DNA from: AP-15 sp963738185
GTDB lineage: Bacteria > Pseudomonadota > Alphaproteobacteria > ATCC43930 > CGMCC-115725
Assembly: GCA_963738185.1 (NCBI GenBank)
Contig: CAVTVA010000003.1
Span: 186,001-250,000, forward strand
Length of the DNA: 64,000 nucleotides
Reading direction: 5' to 3'
In this document: one piece after another, positions 54,569 to 63,068 of the stretch
Numbering within the stretch: the stretch's first letter is position 1
Layout of the letters: every line of letters starts with the position of its first letter
Translations under genes and position numbers: made by a program
Notes under the pieces: generated by a model
Told to the model about the DNA's origin: nothing
The model's database searches: none
What the model saw: only the letters and a program-made list of their open reading frames with translations

Positions 54569-55219
54569 ATGGCTATCTACGTTGAAGGCAGAGGGCGGGC
54601 GAGCGAAGCGGAACCGGTCGGCCTGCTGACCGAAGGCGCCGCGGGCATCGCGGCGATCGTCCTCGCGGTGATCGCGCTGGCCGGCGTCTCGGTCGGGATC
54701 CTGGCCTCGATCGCGACCATCGTGATCGGTGTCGGGCTGATGGTTCAGGCGTTCAACAGCGCTGCCGAGAGCTCGAGGATTGCTCAGCTCGCCGTCGGCG
54801 CGGATGTCGGCGGCGAGGTCATGGTCGACTGCCTGTGCGGCGTGGCCGGCATTATCTTGGGCATTCTCGCGCTGGTCGGGATCAGCACCGCGCATCTGCT
54901 GCCCCCTGCGCTGATCGTCTTCGGCGGTGCGCTGCTGCTCGGCGGCGCGATCAGCATGCGTCCGCGAAACCTCCCGGTTTCGACCCCCGGCGCCGAGCCG
55001 CGGATCGTCTCGTTCCAGGGGTCGGCCGCAGCCGGCGGCATGGAAGTCCTGATCGGCATCGCGGCGGTCGTGCTCGGCATCCTCGCGTTGATCTTCGTTA
55101 CCGACGTCGCAGGCATCCTGTTGCTGGTGGGCCTGCTGGCGGTGGGTGTGGCCCTGCTGCTGGTCAGCGCGACGTTCAGCGGCGCCGTGATGCGGATGTT
55201 CACGGCCACCGCGGCCTGA
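54569..55219 (+). CDS. Six-helix membrane protein with threefold internal repeat
   Basis: This 216-residue integral membrane protein is of a type I cannot name. It is built of three similar helical hairpins: GIAAIVLAVIALAGV (about residues 25-39), GVAGIILGILALVGI (about 91-105) and GIAAVVLGILALIFV (about 163-177). Each is followed by a second Gly/Leu-rich helix, giving six helices. No charged active-site pattern is seen, so a structural or stress-related membrane role is possible but unproven. The ATG at 54569 follows AGGATAGGAGA. The gene is flanked on both sides by 20-bp tandem repeat arrays. Confidence 0.8.
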   Translation: MAIYVEGRGRASEAEPVGLLTEGAAGIAAIVLAVIALAGVSVGILASIATIVIGVGLMVQAFNSAAESSRIAQLAVGADVGGEVMVDCLCGVAGIILGILALVGISTAHLLPPALIVFGGALLLGGAISMRPRNLPVSTPGAEPRIVSFQGSAAAGGMEVLIGIAAVVLGILALIFVTDVAGILLLVGLLAVGVALLLVSATFSGAVMRMFTATAA

Positions 55220-55330
55220 TATTCCGCACCGGCGAGGTGCCTCCGCTCGGTTTGACGGCGATCTCCATCCTGTGCAATGCAGGGTGGGGATCGCGGCTTT
55301 GCGCGGGGGCGAGCGCCTGGGTGGCGCCTT

Positions 55331-55430
55331 CGCTCTTGGTGTCTAGGCCACGCTCTTGGTGTCTAGGCCACGCTCTTGGTGTCTAGGCCACGCTCTTGGT
55401 GTCTAGGCCACGCTCTTGGTGTCTAGGCCT
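55331..55430. repeat. Five perfect 20-bp tandem repeats
   Basis: Five head-to-tail copies of CGCTCTTGGTGTCTAGGCCA occupy 55331-55350, 55351-55370, 55371-55390, 55391-55410 and 55411-55430; only the last base of the fifth differs. Perfect identity indicates recent expansion by slippage or selection to keep copies alike. The array ends 65 bp before the aldolase/dehydrogenase gene. Confidence 0.95.
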
Positions 55431-55494
55431 TGTGTCCCCAATCCGGCCGTTGCATTGAAGACGCTGCGTTCGAGAGCGGACGGGGGATGTCGGG

Positions 55495-57558
55495 ATGCTG
55501 AGCCGGTGGTCGGATGCGGATAGCGAGCGGCTGGTCGATCATTACGCGGCGCACGGGATCGGGCGCGATCTGGCGTTGCGCGTCTACACCTCGCGCCTGC
55601 TCGGCCAGGACCCCAAGCTGGTCCTGCACGGTGGCGGCAACACCTCGGTCAAGACGATTGTCCGGGATCTGGTCGGTGAGGACGCGGAGGCGCTCTGCGT
55701 CAAGGGCAGCGGCTGGGACATGGCGGCGATCGAGCCCGCCGGGCTCCCTGCAGTGCGGCTGGCACCGTTGCGCAAGCTGCGCCAGCGCGACGAACTCGCC
55801 GACGACGAGATGGTGCGGGTGCAGCGCGCCAGCCTGATCGATCCCGCGGCACCCAACCCCTCGGTCGAGACCCTGCTGCACGCGTTTCTGCCCCATAAAT
55901 ACGTGGACCACACCCATTCGATCGCGGTGCTGAGCCTCGCCGATCAGCCCGACGCGGCGGAACGCTGCACCGATCTCTATGGCGGCCGGATGGGGCTGGT
56001 TCCCTACATCATGCCGGGTTTCCGGCTGGCCAAAGCGGCGGCCGAAATTTTCGAGTCCGATTCGGCGGTCGAGGGGCTGGTGCTGCTGAAGCACGGCATC
56101 TTCACCTTTGCCGAGACCGCACGCGAGGCTTACGAGCGCATGATCGCCGCGGTCTCGCTCGCCGAGGCGCGGCTGTCGCAACGCCGCCGCCGGACGGTAT
56201 TTCCCGCCGCCCGCCTGCCGGCTGCAATCGCCGCGCCGGCGGAGGTGGCGCCGATCCTGCGCGGTGCGTGCGCCATTGCCCGGCCGAGCGAAGCCGGCGC
56301 CTACCAGCGCTTTGTGCTCGACTTCCGCGCCGGCCCGCAAGTTCTCGACTACGTCGACGGCGCCGAGCTCGGGCGTTACAGCCAGGCCGGGGTCGCCACC
56401 CCCGATCACACGATCCGCACCAAGAATTATCCGCTGCTCGTGCCGGCGCCCGAAGCCGGCCGGCTCGATGCGTTTAAGACCGCGGTTCGGGCGGCGGTCG
56501 AGCGCTTTGTCGCCGACTACCATGCGTATTTCGCCAGGCACAACGCGCGCCAGGCGATCGCCAAACGCGAGCTCGACCCGATGCCGCGGGTGATCCTGGT
56601 GCCGGGGCTCGGCCTGTTCGGGCTCGGTGGCAATGCCAAAGATGCGCGGATCGCCGCCGATCTCGCCCTATCGACGATCGAGACCGTGACCGACGCCGAG
56701 GCGGTCGGCCGTTTCGAATCGATCAGCGAGGCCGATCTGTTCGATATCGAATACTGGTCGCTCGAACAGGCGAAGCTCGGCCAGGCTGTCGAAAAGCCGC
56801 TCGCCGGCCAGATCGCGGTGGTGACCGGCGGCGCGGGCACCATAGGGTTTGCCACCGCCCGCACGATGGGCCGCGCCGGGGCCGAGCTCGCGTTGCTCGA
56901 CATCGACGGCGGGGCTGCCGAGGCTGCGGCAAAACAACTCGGCGGCGCGGCGCTGGGTGTCGGCTGCGATGTGACCGACCCGGCATCGGTGCGCTCGGCC
57001 TTCGACCGCGTCGCCTTGCAGTTTGGCGGCATCGACGTCCTCGTCTCCAATGCTGGCGCCGCTTGGCAGGGCCGCATCGGCGAGGTCGAGGACCGGGTGC
57101 TGCGGCAGAGCTTCGAATTGAATTTCTTTGCTCACCAAACCGTCGCGCAAAACGCTGTGCGCATCATGCTGGCGCAAGGCACCGGCGGGGTTTTGCTGTT
57201 CAACGTATCGAAGCAGGCGGTCAACCCCGGCCCGAATTTCGGCCCCTATGGCCTGCCGAAAGCCGCGACCCTGGCGCTGGTGCGACAATATGCCCTCGAT
57301 TACGGCGGCGACGGCATCCGCGCCAACGCCGTCAATGCCGACGGCATCCGCGGCGGGTTACTGACGCCGCAATTCGTCGAGCAGCGCGCGGCCGCATACG
57401 GGATGACCGCCTCCGCCTACATGTCGCGCAACCTGCTCGGCCGCGAGGTCACCGCCGCCGATGTCGCCGAAGCGTTTTTGTCGCTGGCGCTGGCGCGCAA
57501 CACCACCGGCTCGTTCGCCACCGTCGATGGCGGCAACCTCGCCGCCGCACCGCGCTAA
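55495..57558 (+). CDS. Bifunctional class II aldolase / short-chain dehydrogenase (RhaD-type fusion)
   Basis: This 687-residue two-domain enzyme has an N-terminal class II aldolase/adducin half (about residues 20-400). It includes LVLHGGGNTSVK, VKGSGWDMAAIEPAGLPAVRL, the metal-binding DHTHSIAV and KHGIFTFAETAREAYERM. A C-terminal NAD(P)-dependent short-chain dehydrogenase follows (about 435-687), with VVTGGAGTIGFATARTMG, VLVSNAGAAW and the active-site YGLPKAATLALV. The architecture is that of rhamnulose-1-phosphate aldolase/lactaldehyde dehydrogenase fusions. No rhamnose kinase or isomerase is nearby, so the physiological sugar is uncertain. ATG at 55495. Confidence 0.9.
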   Translation: MLSRWSDADSERLVDHYAAHGIGRDLALRVYTSRLLGQDPKLVLHGGGNTSVKTIVRDLVGEDAEALCVKGSGWDMAAIEPAGLPAVRLAPLRKLRQRDELADDEMVRVQRASLIDPAAPNPSVETLLHAFLPHKYVDHTHSIAVLSLADQPDAAERCTDLYGGRMGLVPYIMPGFRLAKAAAEIFESDSAVEGLVLLKHGIFTFAETAREAYERMIAAVSLAEARLSQRRRRTVFPAARLPAAIAAPAEVAPILRGACAIARPSEAGAYQRFVLDFRAGPQVLDYVDGAELGRYSQAGVATPDHTIRTKNYPLLVPAPEAGRLDAFKTAVRAAVERFVADYHAYFARHNARQAIAKRELDPMPRVILVPGLGLFGLGGNAKDARIAADLALSTIETVTDAEAVGRFESISEADLFDIEYWSLEQAKLGQAVEKPLAGQIAVVTGGAGTIGFATARTMGRAGAELALLDIDGGAAEAAAKQLGGAALGVGCDVTDPASVRSAFDRVALQFGGIDVLVSNAGAAWQGRIGEVEDRVLRQSFELNFFAHQTVAQNAVRIMLAQGTGGVLLFNVSKQAVNPGPNFGPYGLPKAATLALVRQYALDYGGDGIRANAVNADGIRGGLLTPQFVEQRAAAYGMTASAYMSRNLLGREVTAADVAEAFLSLALARNTTGSFATVDGGNLAAAPR

Positions 57559-57581
57559 GCGAAGTTGGCCTGCCCGGACGC

Positions 57582-58355
57582 TCAGCCGGCGCGGCCCGGA
57601 TAGCTGACGGCGAGGCCGGCGCGGGCGTCCTGCTGGATGCCGTATTGCGGGAACGGGTAGCGCAGGCCGTTCTTGGATAATGCCTCCATGCCGGCGATCG
57701 CCTTGGCAAGATAGTCGGGCGGCAGCGCCATCAGCATCTCGTCGTCGAGCACGCCGCCATAGCGGCGCTCGGCAAAGCATGGGATCGACAGGCTGGGTTC
57801 GCGGGTCTTCAGCGCCCGGCCCCACGAATCGGCGCAGGCCGATTCGCCGACCACGCTCCAGTCGAAGCGCTTGTAGCCCGACCATTGCAGCCCGTTGATG
57901 AAGTAGATCATCGCCCCCGGCGTCGCATAGAAGAGGGCGATGTCGGGCGGGTCGAGCCGGCCGCTGGCGAGCGGCGCCACCGCCAGCGCCTCATAGCGGC
58001 CGTCCGGCACGCACTCCATCGCCGCCTGATGGGCGCGCGCGTCCTCGGGCGTGCTGTACCACACCCCGGCCATGTGCCGGCCCGACCGCCAAGCCTCGTC
58101 CTTGGCGCCGCCCAGCCCGACCACGGCACGGCATTGCGCGCCGACCAAATCCTCGCCGGTCAGCCCGACGGTCCAGCCGAGCCGCGCCGCCTGGGCCACG
58201 ATCTGGTCGAGCGTGTGCACCGCCTGCGGCCGGCGGATCTTTGGGATCGCCGCCATATCTTCGCGGCGCTCGAACAGCTTCATGCCGAACGGGATCGAGC
58301 GCAGCCGCAGAAGCCGCTCCAAATCGGCGACAAGCTTGGTCCAATCTTCGGTCAT
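57582..58355 (-). CDS. DUF169 domain protein
   Basis: This 257-residue protein shows family-typical segments: LRLRSIPFGMKLFERREDMAAIPKIRRP, VHTLDQIVAQAARLGWTVGLTGEDLVGAQC, PDIALFYATPGAMIYFINGLQWSGY and CFAERRYGGVLDDEMLMALPPDYLAKAIAGMEAL. DUF169 proteins are of unknown function; several Cys residues are conserved-looking. ATG 58355 follows GAGGGATGGGCAG; the frame is open 19 codons further. It is divergent from the first hpnR gene with about 200 bp between them. Confidence 0.85.
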   Translation of the reverse strand: MTEDWTKLVADLERLLRLRSIPFGMKLFERREDMAAIPKIRRPQAVHTLDQIVAQAARLGWTVGLTGEDLVGAQCRAVVGLGGAKDEAWRSGRHMAGVWYSTPEDARAHQAAMECVPDGRYEALAVAPLASGRLDPPDIALFYATPGAMIYFINGLQWSGYKRFDWSVVGESACADSWGRALKTREPSLSIPCFAERRYGGVLDDEMLMALPPDYLAKAIAGMEALSKNGLRYPFPQYGIQQDARAGLAVSYPGRAG

Positions 58356-58556
58356 CTGCCCATCCCTCGACGGCTCGGCTGGCCCGCGGCTTCGGAGCGC
58401 GGTCGCCGTCATTAAGTTTCGTCCGGCTTCCGCCCGACCTAGGCTTTATCATACTCCCTGGAACCGACCGGAGCATCGGGAGTTCGGCTTGACAGCGGGG
58501 CTGCGCCGGCTGCCGAGCCCGGCCGGGTGAGTGTGTGTCGACTGAGAGGAATTCCG

Positions 58557-60092
58557 ATGCGGCTGTTCTGCGTCCACCCCGGCCCAATGACCTATTCGCA
58601 AATTTTTCTGCGGCTCGAGCCGATTGGTCTCGAACTGGTCGCCGCGGCGGCGCGGCAGGCTGGCCACGCGGTGCGCCTGCTCGATCTCCAGGTTGAAAAC
58701 CAGCGCGCCTATTTCCGCACGATCGAACGCTGGCGGCCGGAGGTCATCGCCTTCGGCTGCAACTACCTGGCGAATATCCCCGAAATCGTCGATCTGGCCA
58801 AGGCCACCAAGGCCCGCTTTCCCGAGCTGTTCATCTGTGTCGGCGGGCACAGCGCCTCGTTCACCGCGAGCGCGCTGATCGAGCACAGCGAGGGGGCGAT
58901 CGACTGCGTGCTGAAGGGCGAAGGCGAGGCCTCGTTGCCGGTGCTGCTCGCCGCGATCGAGGGGGGAGCCGACCCGCTCACGGTTCCGGGCGCGGTCACC
59001 GCGGCAGGCGAGGGTCCGCCGCCCGGCTTTGTCCATTCGCTCGACACGGTGATGCCGGCGCGCGATCTGGTGCGCCATCGCAGCCATTACTATCTCGGCA
59101 TCCTCGATCCCTGCGCGTCGATCGAGTTTTCCCGCGGCTGCCCGTGGGATTGCTCGTTTTGCAGCGCCTGGACCTTTTACGGCCGCAGCTACCGGCTCTT
59201 GAGCCCGGAACGGATCGTCGAGGATTTGCGCCGGATTCGCGAGCCGGGCATCTTCATCGTCGATGATGTGGCGTTTGTCCACGAGCGCCACGCGCTCGAG
59301 CTTGGCGAGGCGATCGCCCGCGCCGGGATCAAAAAACGCTACTATCTCGAGACCCGCGGCGATGTGCTGTTGCGCAACAAGGAGGCGTTCCGTTTCTGGA
59401 AGGGTCTCGGCCTGCAATACCTGTTTCTCGGCCTCGAAGCGATCGATGAGGAGGCGCTGACCAAATATCGCAAGCGCATGTCGCTCGACCGCAATTTCGA
59501 GGCGCTCGAATTTGCTCGCTCGCTCGGCCTGATCGTGGCCATCAACCTGATCGCCGACCCTGATTGGGACCATGAACGCTTTCGCGTCGTGCGCGAATGG
59601 GGCCTCGAAGCCCCGGAAGTCGTCAATCTCAGCGTCAACACCCCCTATCCGGGCACCGAAAGCTGGCTGACTGAGGAGCGCGCACTGACCACCCGCGATT
59701 ACCGGCTCTATGACATCGCGCACGCGGTATTGCCGACCCGGCTGCCGCTCGCCGAGTTTTACGAGGAGCTGGTGGGCACGCAGCGCGCCTTCTACCGCAA
59801 ATTCGCCAACTGGCGGGCGGCCTACGCCACGGCCGGCGTCGTCGCCCGCCAGCTGCTGCGCGGCAACCCCAATTTTCTGCGCAGCCTCTACACCTTGGAC
59901 AAGGTCTATCGGCCGGAATTGCTGCTCGCCGATCATATGGCTCCGGCAGCCTACGAAATCCCGTTGACGCTCGCTCGAGAGCCGCGCGGCAACTCGCTGT
60001 ACATCCATCCGCCGCGCGGCCGCAAAGGGCGCGCGATCGACAACGCCACCGAAACTTTCGTCGAGGCGACGCGGGCCGGCGGCACGCTCTGA
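58557..60092 (+). CDS. hpnR: Hopanoid C-3 methylase HpnR (copy 1)
   Basis: This 511-residue B12-binding radical SAM protein matches HpnR, which adds the C-3 methyl group to hopanoids. The N-terminal cobalamin-type domain holds HPGPMTYSQIFLRLEPIGLELV, LLDLQVE and CNYLANIPEIVDLAKATKARFP. The radical SAM cluster is CPWDCSFC at Cys195, Cys199 and Cys202, followed by AWTFYGRSYR. ETRGDVLLRNKEAF, INLIADPDWDHERF and SVNTPYPGTESW come later. No other hopanoid gene (hpn/shc) is in the window. ATG 58557 follows GAGAGGA. It is followed by a close paralogue. Confidence 0.88.
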   Translation: MRLFCVHPGPMTYSQIFLRLEPIGLELVAAAARQAGHAVRLLDLQVENQRAYFRTIERWRPEVIAFGCNYLANIPEIVDLAKATKARFPELFICVGGHSASFTASALIEHSEGAIDCVLKGEGEASLPVLLAAIEGGADPLTVPGAVTAAGEGPPPGFVHSLDTVMPARDLVRHRSHYYLGILDPCASIEFSRGCPWDCSFCSAWTFYGRSYRLLSPERIVEDLRRIREPGIFIVDDVAFVHERHALELGEAIARAGIKKRYYLETRGDVLLRNKEAFRFWKGLGLQYLFLGLEAIDEEALTKYRKRMSLDRNFEALEFARSLGLIVAINLIADPDWDHERFRVVREWGLEAPEVVNLSVNTPYPGTESWLTEERALTTRDYRLYDIAHAVLPTRLPLAEFYEELVGTQRAFYRKFANWRAAYATAGVVARQLLRGNPNFLRSLYTLDKVYRPELLLADHMAPAAYEIPLTLAREPRGNSLYIHPPRGRKGRAIDNATETFVEATRAGGTL

Positions 60093-60210
60093 GCAGCGAT
60101 AGCGAGAGCCGGCGGCGGCATGTCGCGGCCCCGCCGCGCGGATCGGCTTGCCTTCGCACCGCCGCAGCCTTCTATGATGCCGCTCGGCCGTGGCGATAGA
60201 GGAATGTCCG

Positions 60211-61758
60211 ATGCGGTTTCTCGGGGTTCATCCGGGTCCTCTGCTCTACACCAAGGTCTTTCTGCGGCTTGAGCCGCTCGGCCTCGAATTGGTCGCCGCC
60301 GCAGTGCGGGAGGCCGGCCACGCTGTGCGGCTGCTCGATTTGCAGGTCGAGGACCACCGCGCTTATTTCCGGACGGTCGAGCGCTGGCGGCCGGATGCCG
60401 TCGCTTTCTCGTGCAACTATCTGGCCAACGTGCCGGAGATCGTCGATCTCGCCAAAGCGACCAGGGCCCGCTTTCCGCACATCTTCATCTGTGTCGGCGG
60501 CCACAGCGCGTCCTTCACCGCCGCCGCGATCATCGCGCATGGCGAGGGGGCGATCGACTGCGTCGTCAGGGGCGAGGGCGAGGCGACGATGCCGCTGCTG
60601 CTCGCCGCAATCGAGGCTGGCCGCGATCCGGCGACCGTTGCGGGTGCCGTGACCGCGGCGGGGGAGGGGCCGCCGCCGGCTTTTGTCCATTCGCTCGACA
60701 CCTTGCGCCCGGCGCGCGACCTATTGCGCCACCGCCGCAAATACTTCATCGGCACGCTTGATCCCTGCGCCTCGATCGAGTTCTCGCGCGGCTGCCCGTG
60801 GGATTGCTCGTTCTGCAGCGCCTGGACCTTTTACGGCCGCAGCTATCGCCTGATCGGCACCGGGCGGATCATCGAGGACCTGCGCTCGATCCGCGAGCCG
60901 GGCATCTTCATCGTCGATGACGTGGCCTTCATCCACGAGCGCCACGGCATCGAGGTGGGCGAGGCAGTCGCCCGCGCCGGCATCAAGAAGCGCTACTACC
61001 TCGAAACCCGCGGCGACGTGCTGCTGCGCAACAAGGAGGCGTTTCGCCTATGGCGGCGGCTCGGGCTGAAGACGATGTTTCTCGGCCTCGAGGCGATCGA
61101 CGAGGCGGGGCTGAAGAAATACCGCAAGCGGGTGTCGCTCGACCGCAATTTCGAGGCGGTCGAATTTGCCCGCTCGCTCGGCATCAATGTCGCGGTCAAC
61201 CTGATCGCCGACCCCGATTGGGACCATGAGCGGTTTCGCGTCGTGCGCGAATGGGCGCTCGAAATGCCGGACGTGATCAATATCAGCGTCAACACGCCCT
61301 ATCCGGGGACCGAAAGCTGGATCACCGACGGGCGCCGCCTCGAAACCCGCGACTATCGCCTGTTCGACATCCAGCACGCGGTGCTGCCGACCAAGCTGCC
61401 GCTCGCCGAGTTCTACGAGGAGCTGGTGACGACGCAGCGCGCTCTGTTCGCGAAGCATCTCGACTGGCGTCAGCTGTGGGACGCCGGCGGCATCGTTGCC
61501 CGGCTCCTGCTGCGCGGCCAAACCAATTTCGTCAAAAGCCTGTTTCAGCTGAACAAGGTCTACCGCCCGGAATTGCTGCTGGCCGACCATGCCTTGCCGG
61601 TCAGCTACCAGATCCCGACGCCGCCGGCACACACTGCGACACCGGCGCCGGCCCGATCGGGTCTCTACGTCCACCCGCCGCGCGGCCGCAAAGGCCGAGC
61701 GATCGACGCTGCGACCGAAGATTTTGTCGAGGAGACGCGAATGGGAAGCGCGCCATGA
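60211..61758 (+). CDS. hpnR: Hopanoid C-3 methylase HpnR (copy 2)
   Basis: This 515-residue second HpnR is colinear with copy 1 across its length; the radical SAM cysteines (195, 199, 202) are at identical positions. Differences concentrate in the C-terminal 150 residues (for example KHLDWRQLWDAGGIVARLLLRGQTNFVKSLFQLNKVY) and in an Ala/Pro insertion before the shared end YVHPPRGRKGRAID. Copy 2 looks slightly closer than copy 1 to the HpnR sequences I remember (LLYTKVFLRLEPLGLELV, FSCNYLANVPEIVDLAK). ATG 60211 follows AGAGGAA. A gap of 118 nt separates the copies. Confidence 0.88.
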   Translation: MRFLGVHPGPLLYTKVFLRLEPLGLELVAAAVREAGHAVRLLDLQVEDHRAYFRTVERWRPDAVAFSCNYLANVPEIVDLAKATRARFPHIFICVGGHSASFTAAAIIAHGEGAIDCVVRGEGEATMPLLLAAIEAGRDPATVAGAVTAAGEGPPPAFVHSLDTLRPARDLLRHRRKYFIGTLDPCASIEFSRGCPWDCSFCSAWTFYGRSYRLIGTGRIIEDLRSIREPGIFIVDDVAFIHERHGIEVGEAVARAGIKKRYYLETRGDVLLRNKEAFRLWRRLGLKTMFLGLEAIDEAGLKKYRKRVSLDRNFEAVEFARSLGINVAVNLIADPDWDHERFRVVREWALEMPDVINISVNTPYPGTESWITDGRRLETRDYRLFDIQHAVLPTKLPLAEFYEELVTTQRALFAKHLDWRQLWDAGGIVARLLLRGQTNFVKSLFQLNKVYRPELLLADHALPVSYQIPTPPAHTATPAPARSGLYVHPPRGRKGRAIDAATEDFVEETRMGSAP

Positions 61759-61814
61759 CCGCATCGCGGCCGGCGACCGCGCTTGCCTGCCACTCCGGCG
61801 CTTTGTAAACCGCG

Positions 61815-62909
61815 ATGACCGCCGCGATCACCCTCGACGACATCGAATCGCTGGCGGTCGGCGCCTGGATTCTCGGCACCGGCGGCGGCGGCAGCCCGTA
61901 TCTGGGTCTCTTGAACATGCGCCGCCTCTATGCCGAGGGGCATCGTGTTGAGCTGATCTCGCCCTTCGACCTCGCCGACGATGATTGGATCGCCGTGGTC
62001 TCGAACATGGGCGCGCCACTGGTCGGGCAGGAGCGCCTCGCCGACAGCCGCAACATCGCCCGCGCGGTCGAGATCCAGCAGGGGTTGCTCGGGCATAACT
62101 TCCGCGCCGTGATGTCGCTCGAGATCGGCGGCGGCAACGGCATTCAGCCATTGATGGCGGCGGCGCATCTGGGCCTGCCGGTCATTGATGCCGACACGAT
62201 GGGCCGCGCCTATCCCGAGGCGCAGATGACCAGCGTCGCGGTCGGCGATCTCCGCCCCTATCCCTGCGTGCTCTATGACCCGCGCGGCATCGAGGCGGTC
62301 GTGACCAAAGTGCCGGATTGGAAATGGATGGAGCGGGCGAGCCGCAAAATCTGCGTCGAGATGGGCTCGATCGCCTCCACCTGCAAAGCGCCGCGCACCG
62401 GCGCCGAAATCAAGCAATGGGGCATCCATTTCACCGTGTCGAAGGCGATCGGCATCGGCCGCCGCGTGCGCGAGGCGCAGCGCCGGCACGACGACCCGAT
62501 CGCCGCGGTGCTCGACGAAGGCGGCGGCAAGCTGTTGTTTCGCGGCAAGGTCGTCGATGTCGCCCGGCGCACGACCGAGGGGTTTCTGCGCGGGCAGGCG
62601 GCGATCGAGGGGCTTGACGACGACCGCGGCTCGCGGCTCGAAATCGCCTTTCAAAACGAATGGGTCGTGGCCTGGCGCGATGGCGCTCCGGCCGCGATGT
62701 CGCCCGATTTGATCTGCGTGCTCGACACCCAATCAGGCGAAGCGTGCGGCACCGAGACGATCCGTTACGGAAGGCGGGTGACGGTCGTCATCCTGCCGGC
62801 CCCACCGGTGTTCCTGACGGCGAAAGGCCTCGAGCACGTCGGCCCGCGCGCGTTCGGCTATGACCTCGACTTCCGCTCGGCGCTCGAGGAGGGGAGGGAC
62901 GCGGACTAG
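61815..62909 (+). CDS. DUF917 domain protein (hydantoinase/oxoprolinase-related)
   Basis: This 364-residue protein shows the DUF917 layout: a glycine-rich start (GAWILGTGGGGSPYLGLLNMR), VVSNMGAPLVGQERL, LEIGGGNGIQPLMAAAHLGLPVIDADTMGRAYPEAQM, and the later VDVARRTTEGFLRG and ISPDLICVLD-like block (MSPDLICVLDTQSGE). Members act on hydantoin-type rings or are uncharacterised. It starts 56 nt after hpnR copy 2 and may be co-transcribed, but no functional link is obvious. Confidence 0.87.
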   Translation: MTAAITLDDIESLAVGAWILGTGGGGSPYLGLLNMRRLYAEGHRVELISPFDLADDDWIAVVSNMGAPLVGQERLADSRNIARAVEIQQGLLGHNFRAVMSLEIGGGNGIQPLMAAAHLGLPVIDADTMGRAYPEAQMTSVAVGDLRPYPCVLYDPRGIEAVVTKVPDWKWMERASRKICVEMGSIASTCKAPRTGAEIKQWGIHFTVSKAIGIGRRVREAQRRHDDPIAAVLDEGGGKLLFRGKVVDVARRTTEGFLRGQAAIEGLDDDRGSRLEIAFQNEWVVAWRDGAPAAMSPDLICVLDTQSGEACGTETIRYGRRVTVVILPAPPVFLTAKGLEHVGPRAFGYDLDFRSALEEGRDAD

Positions 62910-63068
62910 CCTGGCTGAGCCGGTGAAGTCTCAGAAAGAAAGGGCCGGACCGGGCGCTTGTCGCCGATCCGGCTCCCGCTTCTCCTTCGCTCCCAAAGAG
63001 CTTGCCAGTCATTGCGAGGCGAGCATCTCGATCGGACCGCAGCTGCCGGCAGAGCGGCGGGTTTGCTG

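Noticed and set aside
62944..62973. Inverted repeat GCCGGA/TCCGGC between the DUF917 and CoA-transferase genes as a terminator
   Set aside because: No T-run follows on either strand and the loop is long; GC-rich inverted repeats of this size are expected by chance here.
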